64,000 bases of DNA from JACVRW01 sp963819635 (GCA_963819635.1 CAWFWX010000003.1:62001-126000), one strand, 5' to 3'; positions 17,857 through 25,701 are shown, counted from the stretch's first letter. Notes: generated from the sequence alone by a model not told the origin. Numbers and translations are program-made.

Positions 17857-18510
17857 TCAGGCCTCGAGCAGCTTGTGCTCGATGGCGTAGCGGGTGAGCT
17901 CCGCACGCGTAGACAGGTCGAGCTTGCGCTGGATGCTTGCCCGGTGCGTCTCAATCGTGCGCCTCGACAGGAACAGCTGTTCGGCGATCTCACCATTCGT
18001 GTGCCCAAGCGCCAGCAGCGTCAGGATCTCCTGCTCGCGAGGCGTCAGCTCGCCGTCCGCCTCGCTCCCGACCGGCTCCGTGGCGATCATCGCGCCGACG
18101 CGAGGGTTGAGGTAGGTCTTGCCCTCCGCAGCAGCCTTCACTGCCGTTACGAGCTCGTCCTCGGCGGACTCCTTGAGCACATAGGCGCTGGCGCCGGCAC
18201 GCAGGGCGTCGCGGGCGTAGGCCGGCTCCGTCTGCATGGTCAGGACGACGATTCGCGTTTCGGGCGAGCGCTCGAGGAGCTCGGGGATGTATTCGAGGCT
18301 CGAGACGCCACCCAGGTTGAGGTCCAGGACGAGGATGTCGGGCTTGTGGCCGAGGACGGCGCGCAGGGCGCGGTCGATGTCGCCGGCCTCGGCCTCTACC
18401 GACCAGCCGGGTTGGGCCTCGAGCACGCGACGGAGGCCGCCTCGGACGACCTCGTGGTCGTCGACGAGCACGAGCCGGATGCGGTCGGCTTCGAGCATCC
18501 TCACAGTCAA
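17857..18510 (-). CDS. NarL/DevR-like response regulator
   Basis: 217 residues. The receiver domain has acidic VDDHE, phospho-acceptor Asp in DILVLDLNLGG (about residue 61), and Lys in AYVLKESAEDE. The LuxR-type HTH is LTPREQEILTLLALGHTNGEIAEQLFLSRRTIETHRASIQ. It sits 6 bases upstream of the GAF kinase and directly downstream of the Pat-like gene, in one likely operon. By analogy with DosR it could activate the Usp and neighbouring genes. No convincing DosR-box was found in the few intergenic gaps. Confidence 0.9.
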   Translation of the reverse strand: MTVRMLEADRIRLVLVDDHEVVRGGLRRVLEAQPGWSVEAEAGDIDRALRAVLGHKPDILVLDLNLGGVSSLEYIPELLERSPETRIVVLTMQTEPAYARDALRAGASAYVLKESAEDELVTAVKAAAEGKTYLNPRVGAMIATEPVGSEADGELTPREQEILTLLALGHTNGEIAEQLFLSRRTIETHRASIQRKLDLSTRAELTRYAIEHKLLEA

Positions 18511-18516
18511 CCCGGT

Positions 18517-21195
18517 TCAGCGGTCAAGTGCGCCCACAGGCGCGCGGGCCGGCGCCGGCGCCAGGCGGATCCGGGCATCCACGATGACGGCACCGTCGGG
18601 CCCGGCAACCACCGGATTGCAGTCGAGCTCGGCGATCTCCGGGTGAGCGGCGGCGAGCGCGGCCACCCGCGTGACAACCTCCGCCACCGCTCCGAGGTCG
18701 GCGCGAGGCGCGCCGCGGAACCCGTCGAGGAGCGGGAACGTGCGCAGCTCGCGCAGCATTGCCTCCGCTTCGCGGGGACCGACCGGGGCCAGGCGGACCT
18801 GCACATCGCCGATCAGCTCCGCGGTTGTGCCGCCGGCACCGACCGCGACCAGCGGGCCGAAGCGCGGATCGCCGACCACGCCGACAATCAATTCGGGCCC
18901 GGGCGCCGCCATGCGCTGCACCAGGAATCCCTCGGGGACCAACCCGGCGGCCGTCAGTGACGAGCGCATCTCGAGTGCCGCTCTCTCGGCGCCCGCGGCC
19001 GTGAGGCCCAGGCGCACGGCGCCCACGTCGGACTTGTGCAGCAGGCCGGGCCCGATCGCCTTTACCGCCACCCGGCCGCCCAGATCCTCGGCGGCTCGCC
19101 GGACGTCGGGCGGTGTCGCAGCCGACCGGCTCTCGGCGACAGGAAGGCCGACGCTGCACAGCAGAGCATCCGCCGCAGCGGGTGACATCCAGCTGCCCCC
19201 TGCGGCGAGTCCGTCGGCGATCACCGCGGCAACCTCGTCGCCCTCGGCCGCGGGCATCGGCGCGGGCGGGTCGGGCGGGGCAGAGCGGTGCTCGGCGTAA
19301 CGGGTCGCGTGGCCGAGCGAACGGGCCGCCTCCTCGACCGATCCGAACAGCGGAACGCCCTCCTCGACGCTCGCCGGCATGTCGGGTCCGAGGAAGACGG
19401 CGAGGACCGGCGTGCCATGCGCGCGCCGCGCGGCCGCAACCGCTCGGATGGCGGCCACAACGTCGGCCGCGCGCGTGGCGAGCGGGCGGACGAAGATCGC
19501 GATCACCGCGTCCACCTCGGGATCGTCGAGGACCACCTCCAGCGCGCGCTTGTAGTCCGAGGCAGTGGCCGAGGCGATCATGTCGACCGGGTTGGTCACC
19601 GAAGCCTCGGCGGGGAGCGCGGTCGCGAGGGCTGTGCGGGTCGCCTGGCCGAGAGGCTCGACGAGGAGGCCGTCCGCCTCGCACGCGTCGGTGCAGAGGA
19701 TCGCGGGGCCGCCCGCGTTCGTCACTATGGCAACGCGGTTGCCCCGCGGGAGCGGCTGGCGGCTGAGCACCGCCGCCACGTCGAACATCTCGCCGACCGT
19801 GTCGGTACGGATCACGCCCGCGTGGCGGAAGAGTGCGTCCACGGTCGTGTCGGCTGCGGCGAGCAGCGCGCCGGTGTGCGAGGAGGCGGCGCGCTGGCCG
19901 GCGGCCGAGCGGCCGCTCTTGACGACGATGACCGGCTTGAGCGCGGTGATCCGGCGCGCTATGCGGCCGAACTTGGCCGGGTTGCCGAAGGACTCGAGGT
20001 AGAGGGCGATGACGTCGGTGCGCTCGTCCGCCTCCCAGTATTGGAGGAAGTCGTTACCGGAAAGGTCCGCCTTGTCGCCGGCCGAGACGAACGAGGACAC
20101 GCCGATGCCGTGCGTTCTGGCAAGGTCGAGCGCAGCGATGCCGAAGGCCCCGCTCTGGGAGGCGAAGCCCACCCGGCCGGGCGGCGGCGCGCCGGGCGCG
20201 AAGCTCGCGTTGAGCGAGACGCCCGGATCCGTGTTGATCACGCCGAGGCAGTTCGGACCCACGAGCCGCATGCCGGCGGAGCGGCACACGGCGACCAGCT
20301 CGCGCTGGCGCCGCTCACCCGCTTCGCCGACCTCGGAGAAGCCCGCCGAGAGGACCACGAGCGCGCCGACGCCGGCGGCGGCACAGTCGCGAGCGACGTC
20401 GATGACCTGGGCCGCCGGCACCCCGACTACGGCTAGCTCGGGCGCCTCCGGAACCTCGCGCAGGGAGGTATAAGCGGGTAGCCCTTCGATTGTCTCGGCG
20501 TGAGGATTGATCGGGTAGATCGGCCCCGTGAAGCCGCCGGTGACGAGGTTGGCCATGACCGCCGCGCCGATGCTGCCGGGGCGTCGCGAGGCGCCCACGA
20601 TGGCGACCGAGCGTGGCCGCAGCACGTGCTCCACGGCGGCCACGGCGGCTGTGCGCTCCCGCTCCTCGAAGCGGCGGCGGCCGTCCTCGGTCAGGGCGGT
20701 TGGGAAGGTGACCTTGAGCTCACCTGGTTGCGTGGAAACCTCGACCGGGAATCCGGAGTCGCGGAACGCCCCGATCATCTTGCGGTTGCCGGTCAGCACC
20801 ACGGCGGTGAACTGGCGCACATCCTCCGCGGCCGCCGCCTCGGCAAGCTGGGCGAGCAGGAGGGTGGCTATACCCCGGCCCTGCCAGTCGTCGGCCACGG
20901 CGAACGCGACTTCCGCGCCACCGCTGCCGTCGGGGAAGTACTGGCCATGTCCAACGACATGCCCGTCGCCCGAGGTCACGGCGAGAAGGCTCGTGCCCCC
21001 GCGCGTGTCGGTGAACAAGCGTGCCATTTGGCCGAGGTCCGTCGCGGCGCTGAAAAAACGGAGCGAGCGCGCCTCGTCGGAGAGCGCGCCCAGGAACGAC
21101 TCAATACGGTCGACGTCCTCCGGACGCGCGGGCTGGACGTGGACAGTGGAACCATCGCGCAGCGCGATGTCGGATTCGGCGGCGACGATCGGCAT
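18517..21195 (-). CDS. GNAT-acyl-CoA synthetase (ADP-forming) fusion, Pat-like protein acetyltransferase
   Basis: 892 residues from ATG 21195. A GNAT acetyltransferase is at the N-terminus (about 1-190; AVADDWQGRGIATLLLAQL is the acetyl-CoA loop). Then come a CoA-binding Rossmann domain (SVAIVGASRRPGSIGAAV, from about 200), succinyl-CoA-ligase-like domains with GPNCLGVIN and ASQSGAFG, and a C-terminal ATP-grasp region (VAVKAIGPGLLHKSDVGAVRLGL). Salmonella-type Pat has the GNAT last; a GNAT-first order is known from Streptomyces. The likely role is lysine acylation of enzymes such as acyl-CoA synthetases (inference). It heads the response-regulator operon. Confidence 0.88.
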   Translation of the reverse strand: MPIVAAESDIALRDGSTVHVQPARPEDVDRIESFLGALSDEARSLRFFSAATDLGQMARLFTDTRGGTSLLAVTSGDGHVVGHGQYFPDGSGGAEVAFAVADDWQGRGIATLLLAQLAEAAAAEDVRQFTAVVLTGNRKMIGAFRDSGFPVEVSTQPGELKVTFPTALTEDGRRRFEERERTAAVAAVEHVLRPRSVAIVGASRRPGSIGAAVMANLVTGGFTGPIYPINPHAETIEGLPAYTSLREVPEAPELAVVGVPAAQVIDVARDCAAAGVGALVVLSAGFSEVGEAGERRQRELVAVCRSAGMRLVGPNCLGVINTDPGVSLNASFAPGAPPPGRVGFASQSGAFGIAALDLARTHGIGVSSFVSAGDKADLSGNDFLQYWEADERTDVIALYLESFGNPAKFGRIARRITALKPVIVVKSGRSAAGQRAASSHTGALLAAADTTVDALFRHAGVIRTDTVGEMFDVAAVLSRQPLPRGNRVAIVTNAGGPAILCTDACEADGLLVEPLGQATRTALATALPAEASVTNPVDMIASATASDYKRALEVVLDDPEVDAVIAIFVRPLATRAADVVAAIRAVAAARRAHGTPVLAVFLGPDMPASVEEGVPLFGSVEEAARSLGHATRYAEHRSAPPDPPAPMPAAEGDEVAAVIADGLAAGGSWMSPAAADALLCSVGLPVAESRSAATPPDVRRAAEDLGGRVAVKAIGPGLLHKSDVGAVRLGLTAAGAERAALEMRSSLTAAGLVPEGFLVQRMAAPGPELIVGVVGDPRFGPLVAVGAGGTTAELIGDVQVRLAPVGPREAEAMLRELRTFPLLDGFRGAPRADLGAVAEVVTRVAALAAAHPEIAELDCNPVVAGPDGAVIVDARIRLAPAPARAPVGALDR

Positions 21196-21358
21196 GAGTC
21201 CAAGCTCGCACCGCCAGTCCGGCAGCGCACCAGGGCTAGTCCGCAAGATCGCTGCGGTCAAATGCGGGCTTGTTCGGCGCCTGATACCGATGCACGGGCC
21301 TCGTCCCGGCACCGAGACTAAGTGCACACAGACGACCCGACATGACGAGGACAACAGG

Positions 21359-21682
21359 ATGAAGGCTCTCGTTTACCACGGGCCCGGCCAGCGCGCATGG
21401 CACACCGTCGACGATCCCACGATCGTCGATCCGACGGACATCGTCGTTCGGATCGACAGCTCGACGATCTGCGGCACCGACCTGCACATCCTGAAGGGAG
21501 ACGTTCCCGAGACGACCCCGGGAACCGTGCTCGGCCACGAGGCCGTCGGCACCGTGCAGGAGATCGGGGCAGGCATCAGCACCGTCGCGCGCGGTGACCG
21601 GGTCCTGATCTCGTGCGTCACCTCCTCGGGGGATGAGTGGCTCATCACCGCGGCGCAGAACACGCAGGTCAAGAAGGCCTAG
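21359..21682 (+). pseudogene. Zinc-dependent alcohol dehydrogenase, truncated N-terminal remnant
   Basis: 107 codons starting at ATG 21359 with a GGA-type site. The N-terminal GroES-like domain is clear: STICGTDLHILKGDVPETTPG, then VLGHEAVGTVQEIGAG and VARGDRVLISCVTSS. That includes the catalytic-zinc Cys and His-Glu. The structural-zinc cysteine block and the whole NAD domain are missing; after SCVTSS come about 20 residues of unrelated or C-terminal-like sequence. Full-length enzymes are about 340-350 residues. It is divergent from the Pat-like gene and lies 76 bases from tRNA-Leu. An internal deletion is likely. Confidence 0.7.
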
Positions 21683-21758
21683 GCCCGGCTTCGCCCGCCG
21701 CTGCGCAGACAGGCTCGTGCCGTCCTCGCCGGCGCCATCATCTCGGTACGAGCGAAAT

Positions 21759-21843
<85 letters not shown>

Positions 21844-21909
21844 GTAGCCGCCTGAGTATAGAGCCGGGCCGCTGGCCCCTTGATGCCGTCCGAGACCCCG
21901 GGTACTCTG

Positions 21910-21923
21910 CGAACACATGTTCG
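21910..21923 (+). promoter_or_regulatory. SOS box (LexA operator) in front of lexA
   Basis: CGAACACATGTTCG, a palindrome fitting the Gram-positive/actinobacterial SOS box CGAAC(N4)GTTCG. It lies about 37 bases upstream of the lexA start, so lexA would be autoregulated. Confidence 0.9.
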
Positions 21924-21960
21924 GATCACGTCAAATCACACGGCTTCTGCGGGAGGTCTG

Positions 21961-22578
21961 ATGGTCGAGCTGAGCAACCTCACCAAGCGCCAGCAGGAGA
22001 TCTTCGAGTACGTGAAGACCTACGCGCGCGAGCACGGCTATCCGCCGACCGTGCGGGACATCGGCAAGGCGATCGGGCTGACCTCGTCGTCCACCGTGCA
22101 CGCCCATCTCGCGAACCTGGAGAAGCTCGGGATGCTGAAGCGCGACCCGACCAAGCCGCGTGCGATCGAGGTCCTCGTGGACAGGGCAAAGGCGGTCGTG
22201 ACGCCGAACGGGCTGCCGCTCGTCGGCCAGGTCGCCGCGGGCCAGCCGATCCTCGCCGAAGAGAACATCGAGGAGTACGTGCCCGTGCCGCAGATCGCCG
22301 GCGGCGACGAGGGCGAGTTCGTCCTGCGGGTGAAGGGCGACTCGATGAAGGACGCCGGGATCTTCGACAAGGACTACGTCGTGGTTCGGCCACAGAGCAC
22401 CGCGACGAACGGCGAGATCGTCGTCGCGATGCTCGAGGGGGAGGCGACCGTCAAGCGCTTCTTCAAGGAGAAGTCGCGCGTGCGCCTTCAGCCGGAGAAC
22501 GACGCGCTCGAGCCGATCTACGCCCGCGAGGTGGAGATACTGGGTCGCGTGGTCGGCGTCTGCCGGAGGGTGGCATGA
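21961..22578 (+). CDS. lexA: LexA repressor, SOS response
   Basis: 205 residues from ATG 21961. An N-terminal winged helix (LTKRQQEIFEYVKTYAREHG, then PPTVRDIGKAIGLTSSSTVHAHL) binds the SOS box. The autocleavage site is the Ala-Gly bond in GQVAAGQPIL. The S24-type catalytic dyad is Ser about 128 in VKGDSMKDAGI and Lys about 165 in GEATVKRFF. An ATG 27 codons upstream exists, but ATG 21961 matches normal LexA length. The stop overlaps the next gene by 4 bases. RecA-stimulated self-cleavage is the established family mechanism. Confidence 0.97.
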   Translation: MVELSNLTKRQQEIFEYVKTYAREHGYPPTVRDIGKAIGLTSSSTVHAHLANLEKLGMLKRDPTKPRAIEVLVDRAKAVVTPNGLPLVGQVAAGQPILAEENIEEYVPVPQIAGGDEGEFVLRVKGDSMKDAGIFDKDYVVVRPQSTATNGEIVVAMLEGEATVKRFFKEKSRVRLQPENDALEPIYAREVEILGRVVGVCRRVA

Positions 22579-22808
22579 CGGCCGCGGTGCTGGACCGGCC
22601 CACCGTCCGTGCGGGAGGCTCGGAGATCGGCGACGGCGTGACGCTCGCGCAGCTCCTCAACTCGGCGCTTCATGAGGCCCGCACGCACGGCAGCACCGAG
22701 TGCCCGGTATGTCACGAGCGCCTGTCATCCACGCGCGCGCGTGAGCAGCGCGGCGGCCGCGAGGCCGTCGCGGCAGAGTGCGGAGGCTGCGGGAGCCGCC
22801 TCAGCTAG
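22575..22808 (+). CDS. Small zinc-ribbon protein coupled to lexA
   Basis: 77 residues. ATG 22575 overlaps the lexA stop (ATGA). After a helical segment (VTLAQLLNSALHEARTHG) the C-terminal half carries two Cys pairs, STECPVCHERL and AECGGCGSRLS, a typical zinc ribbon. I do not recognise a named family. Co-transcription with lexA places it under SOS control, so it may act in damage response, for example by nucleic-acid binding or on LexA itself (inference). Confidence 0.7.
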   Translation: MTAAVLDRPTVRAGGSEIGDGVTLAQLLNSALHEARTHGSTECPVCHERLSSTRAREQRGGREAVAAECGGCGSRLS

Positions 22809-22816
22809 ACGGATCG

Positions 22817-22855
22817 TGTCGACCTTAGCTCCGCATATCGGGGCAAAGGTCGACA
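22817..22855 (+). terminator. Hairpin after the lexA operon, before rnpB
   Basis: A 10-base perfect stem TGTCGACCTT/AAGGTCGACA encloses an inner imperfect stem GCTCCG/CGGGGC. It lies right after the zinc-ribbon gene stop. No T-run is seen. Termination is likely, but an operator role cannot be excluded. Confidence 0.5.
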
Positions 22856-22920
22856 TGGTCCGGTGAAGCCCGGCCCCCGCGGAGTCGACGGACCCGGCGA
22901 TCCGCCCTAGAATTGGTCGA

Positions 22921-23256
22921 CTGCCGGCCAAGCAGCCGCGGGGAGGTCGGGGAGACAACCGGCCCCTCGAGGAAAGTCCGGACACCGCAGGGCAGGGTGG
23001 TCGGGGGACCGACCCGGCGAAAGCCGCGGGAAAGTGCCACAGAAACACACCGCCGATGGCGCGGCCTCAGCTGAGTCGCGCACAGGCAAGGGTGAAAAGG
23101 TGCGGTAAGAGCGCACCGGCGTCACGGTGACGTGGCGGCCAGGCAAACCCCACCCGGTGCAAGGCCAAGCAGGAGCGACGACGCTGCCCGCCGAGCTCCA
23201 GGTAGGCCGCACAGATGGATGGCTGCTCACGACAGGATCCGGCTTATCGGCCGGCT
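22921..23256 (+). ncRNA. rnpB: RNase P RNA component (bacterial type A)
   Basis: Contains the universal catalytic-core segments GAGGAAAGTCCGGAC, ACAGAAA, and GGTAAGAGCGCACCGG. The 3' end GGATCCGGCTTATCGGCCGGC pairs its GGCCGGC with the GCCGGCC at the 5' end (P1). It is the ribozyme that removes tRNA 5' leaders. A TAGAAT-like -10 sits about 10 bases upstream. Exact ends are set from the P1 pairing and may be off by a few bases. Confidence 0.95.
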
Positions 23257-23261
23257 AAGGG

Positions 23262-23286
23262 AAGGGCCCCGAGAGGGGCCTTTCCT
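23262..23286 (+). terminator. Intrinsic terminator of rnpB
   Basis: Stem GGCCCC/GGGGCC around loop GAGA, extended by A/G-T pairs and ending in TTTCC. It lies six bases after the RNase P RNA end. Confidence 0.75.
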
Positions 23287-23395
23287 ATTGGTCGACGAGC
23301 TTCGAGCATCTAAACCTTCATATTTTTCGGTGCGCGGGCCAGTTTCGGGTTTCGCCGGACCCGGTCTCGGCGAAAAGACGGGGACCAGGGGCTCG

Positions 23396-23830
23396 ATGGC
23401 ATCGGCGACGACCACAAGGAAGCGGGCAGGAGGCGACGCCTACTGCCCGCACTGTCACCTTCTCATTGAGACGAAGGTCGGTGCCGACTGGCCGGAGGAG
23501 CCCCAGCGCTGCCCGCACTGCCGCCTGCTCGTGGGCGTCGGACGGGCGCGGCCGACCCCTGCGGCCGAGCCCGGCGCCCGCGGGAGCGCCGCCGGCGTCT
23601 TCGCTCACGAGGCGAAGCGAGCCGGAGGCGACGCGTCGACGTCGAAGGACGACGTCTGCCAGGCGATCCGCGACGTGGCCGAGGAGATCGGCTCCCGGCC
23701 CGAGCGGCTCCTGATGGTGGACTACCAGCAGCGCGTCTCGGACGACGACAGCATGCCGCCGCTGAGCGACGTCTTCGCCGCCTACGGCAGCTGGAAGCGC
23801 GCCCGGCGCGCCGCCGCCAACGGCGCCTGA
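23396..23830 (+). CDS. Zinc-ribbon protein with HNH-repeat-like C-terminus
   Basis: 144 residues from ATG 23396. The N-terminus has two CPHC motifs (YCPHCHLLIE and RCPHCRLLVG), likely one zinc ribbon. After a Pro/Ala/Gly linker the last 60 residues (DVCQAIRDVAEEIGSRPERL, then PPLSDVFAAYGSWKRARRAAA) look like the homing-endonuclease-associated HNH repeat, in which an IGxxP helix is followed by a final (Y/F)GSW-xxA helix. That repeat is thought to bind DNA. A DNA- or RNA-binding role is inferred. It follows rnpB and its terminator, so it likely has its own promoter. Confidence 0.7.
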   Translation: MASATTTRKRAGGDAYCPHCHLLIETKVGADWPEEPQRCPHCRLLVGVGRARPTPAAEPGARGSAAGVFAHEAKRAGGDASTSKDDVCQAIRDVAEEIGSRPERLLMVDYQQRVSDDDSMPPLSDVFAAYGSWKRARRAAANGA

Positions 23831-23837
23831 CGCAGGG

Positions 23838-23854
23838 CCCGCCGTCGCGGCGGG
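23838..23854 (+). terminator. GC hairpin after the zinc-ribbon gene
   Basis: Stem CCCGCC/GGCGGG with a 5-base loop, 8 bases after the stop codon. No T-run follows. Weak terminator candidate. Confidence 0.4.
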
Positions 23855-23890
23855 ACGCCGACGCAGGTGGCCGGTATTGTGCCGCCCTCG

Positions 23891-24376
23891 ATGGAATGGC
23901 TCTTCGTTGTCGGGCCCTTCGTTGTCCTTGGGGTCCTCGTCATCTACTACGCGTTCTCGGGCGGGGACGGCGCGGCGCGCGAGACGGGACCCGCGCGCGG
24001 CTCACGCTTCTTCAGCTGGGGGATGATCGCCCTGTACGTGGCTCTCGGCGTGGCCGTGCCCGCGCTCGTGATCGCCAATCGCGGCGAGGCCGAGGGCGGC
24101 ACCGGAAGCCTGCGAGGCGATCCGATCTCGGGCCAGCTCGAGGAGGGCAAGCAGCTCTTCATCCAGAACTGCAAGAGCTGCCACACGCTCGAGGCCGTCA
24201 ACGCGCACGGCGTGACCGGGCCCAACCTCGACGAGCTCGGCGGCCTCGACAAGCAGCGCGTCCTCCAGGCGATCAAGCGTGGCGGCACGGGCACCGGGCG
24301 GATGCCGCCCCAGCTGCTCGAGGGTGCCGACGCGGAGGCCGTGGCGAGCTACGTCGCCGCGGTCGCCGGCCGCTGA
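23891..24376 (+). CDS. Membrane-anchored monohaem cytochrome c
   Basis: 161 residues from ATG 23891 (a GTG at 23867 is possible). Two N-terminal helices (about 3-22 and 42-60) precede a cytochrome c domain. The domain has haem motif CKSCH at about 94-98 and a distal Met ligand probably in GTGRMPPQLLEG. The spacing GKQLFIQNCKSCH...GPNLDELGG is typical of class I cytochrome c of the cbb3-subunit III/c550 type. The domain should face outside the membrane and carry electrons in respiration. No oxidase genes are adjacent. Confidence 0.88.
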   Translation: MEWLFVVGPFVVLGVLVIYYAFSGGDGAARETGPARGSRFFSWGMIALYVALGVAVPALVIANRGEAEGGTGSLRGDPISGQLEEGKQLFIQNCKSCHTLEAVNAHGVTGPNLDELGGLDKQRVLQAIKRGGTGTGRMPPQLLEGADAEAVASYVAAVAGR

Positions 24377-24425
24377 GGCCGCCGGCGGGCCCCGGCGGGC
24401 CCGCCCTGCAAGCCTCTTTGCATTT

Positions 24426-24447
24426 AGCCCGCAAGCACCGGGCTTTT
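24426..24447 (+). terminator. Intrinsic terminator after the cytochrome c gene
   Basis: Stem AGCCCG/CGGGCT with a 7-base loop, followed by TTTT. It lies about 50 bases past the cytochrome stop. Confidence 0.75.
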
Positions 24448-24484
24448 CCGTCCGACGCATCCGCTCGACTGCTAGCATGGCCGC

Positions 24485-24620
24485 GTCCATCGAAGCCGAA
24501 GCCCCGGGGGGAAATCGGGGCGTGGGGGAACCAAGATGGCCAGCCGGCCGGGGGCGAATCGCTCTTTCGCGTAGCGCATCTCTTTCAGCGCGAGCCCGTC
24601 AGCTAACCCCGCAGGCGAAA
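24485..24620 (+). ncRNA. c-di-AMP riboswitch (ydaO/yuaA type) no. 1
   Basis: Carries the conserved GGGGGAACCA (24524-24533), a later GGGGCGAATC, CTTTCAG, and the 3' signature GCCCGTCAGCTAACCCCG followed by AGGCG (ending about 24617). The 3' edge lies only about 15 bases before the ATG at 24634, overlapping the region where the ribosome binds. The class senses cyclic di-AMP and usually turns expression off when ligand is bound. The 5' boundary is approximate. Confidence 0.9.
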
Positions 24621-24633
24621 AGAGAGAGAACCG

Positions 24634-25041
24634 ATGCAGACAGCCGGTGCCCGCGCCCTGCGGGAGCATGAAACAGAAGACATGAGCCGCGAGGCGGTCC
24701 TGCTCCAGTGGGAGCGGAAGATCGAGGCCGAGGAGCGGCGGCCCAGCCGGTTCGAGCTCGAGGACGAGGGCGAGGGCGGCACCGTGTCCGAGCTCCGTCC
24801 GACCGAGGACGCGACCCACGAGGCCCCGCGCCGTTTCGAGCGCCGCGCGGCCGAGCTCCTCACTGAGCAGCCGCTCTCCGAGCGCCGCACGGTGACGATC
24901 ACCGGCCAGCCCACGCCGGCGCGCCGGCGCGCCCATTCGGTCATGGAGAGCCAGATGGCCCAGCCCGAGCGGCTCGGCCTGTGGGCCTTCCTGCTCGGTC
25001 TCTTCCTGATGGTCGTGGCTGCAGGCACCGCGCAGGCCTGA
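24634..25041 (+). CDS. Tail-anchored protein of unknown function under c-di-AMP riboswitch control
   Basis: 135 residues from ATG 24634, preceded by a purine-rich AGAGAGAA site. The first 110 residues are highly charged and Glu/Arg-rich, likely helical or disordered (for example LLQWERKIEAEERRPSRFE). A single C-terminal helix LGLWAFLLGLFLMVVAAG ends the protein, so the bulk should be cytoplasmic. No domain recognised. In actinobacteria this riboswitch class usually controls cell-wall-remodelling genes, as with the other two copies in this window. A wall, osmotic or division role is inferred. Confidence 0.75.
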   Translation: MQTAGARALREHETEDMSREAVLLQWERKIEAEERRPSRFELEDEGEGGTVSELRPTEDATHEAPRRFERRAAELLTEQPLSERRTVTITGQPTPARRRAHSVMESQMAQPERLGLWAFLLGLFLMVVAAGTAQA

Positions 25042-25071
25042 CTGGCTGGTCAGCCAGCCCGCTCTCGCCTA

Positions 25072-25090
25072 AACTTACGGCACGTAAGTT
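25072..25090. promoter_or_regulatory. Inverted repeat, candidate HxlR operator
   Basis: AACTTACG-GCA-CGTAAGTT, a perfect 8-base inverted repeat with 3-base spacer, 22 bases upstream of the AhpD-like gene start and unusually AT-rich for this genome. The HxlR-type regulator two genes on is the obvious candidate binder (inference). Confidence 0.6.
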
Positions 25091-25112
25091 CGTAAGCGGA
25101 AAGCAGAGCGGA

Positions 25113-25676
25113 ATGAAGACGAAGGAGAGCAGGTTCCAGGTCCACGACGAGGAGACGGCCCCGGAGGGCAGCGTCCCGATTCTCAAGGGCGCCCTCGCGG
25201 GCGGCGGCCAGCTGCCGAACTTCATCGGCGTCATGGCCGGGTCACCGCCGGTGCTCCGCTCCTACGCCCGTTTCCGCTCCGAGCTCCGCAACGGCTCGCT
25301 GACCTACGCGACCCAGCAGCGCATCGCGCTGGCGGTCGCCGAGCACCAGCGCAGCGAGTACGCGCTGTCGACGCTTCAGCGCACCGGCCGCGACGCCGGA
25401 CTCGGCATGGACGAGATCGCGCTCGCGCGCGAGTTCGACTCCTATGACGAGAAGGAGGCCGCGCTGCTCCGCTTCGTCAAGGCCGTGCTCGAGTCGGACG
25501 GCCCGCCGAAGCGGCACCTGCACGAGGAGGCGCGCGAGGCCGGCTGGGAGGACGAGCAGATCCTCGAGGCCATCGCACACGTCGCGCTCGCCACCTTCGG
25601 GAACCTGATGACCCGCGCCGGCGACGTGCCGAAGGACGGGTCGCCTGAGGATTCCCGGCTCGCCCAGGCGGCCTAG
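25113..25676 (+). CDS. AhpD/carboxymuconolactone-decarboxylase-like protein lacking the CxxC
   Basis: 187 residues from ATG 25113. The fold signature is seen in LPNFIGVMAGSPPVLRSYARF and in IALAVAEHQRSEYALSTLQRTGRDAG, with a later LRFVKAVLESDG and IAHVALATFGNLMTR. AhpD enzymes carry ExxxCxYC at the second block. Here it reads AEHQRSEYAL, so the peroxidatic and resolving cysteines are absent. It more likely binds or converts a small molecule than acts as a thiol peroxidase. The HxlR regulator follows 25 bases later. Confidence 0.8.
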   Translation: MKTKESRFQVHDEETAPEGSVPILKGALAGGGQLPNFIGVMAGSPPVLRSYARFRSELRNGSLTYATQQRIALAVAEHQRSEYALSTLQRTGRDAGLGMDEIALAREFDSYDEKEAALLRFVKAVLESDGPPKRHLHEEAREAGWEDEQILEAIAHVALATFGNLMTRAGDVPKDGSPEDSRLAQAA

Positions 25677-25701
25677 GGCGGCCGCCCGGCCACGGGTTAC
25701 G

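Noticed and set aside
16213..18960. A 915-codon open frame on the plus strand
   Set aside because: It is the mirror of the GAF kinase, response regulator and Pat genes, all of which carry clear family motifs on the opposite strand.
21880..21960. Upstream start for lexA at 21880
   Set aside because: It would put the SOS box inside the coding sequence and add 27 residues not seen in LexA; ATG 21961 is preferred.
25113..25676. True AhpD alkylhydroperoxidase
   Set aside because: The required CxxC is replaced by QRSEY, so thiol peroxidase activity is unlikely.
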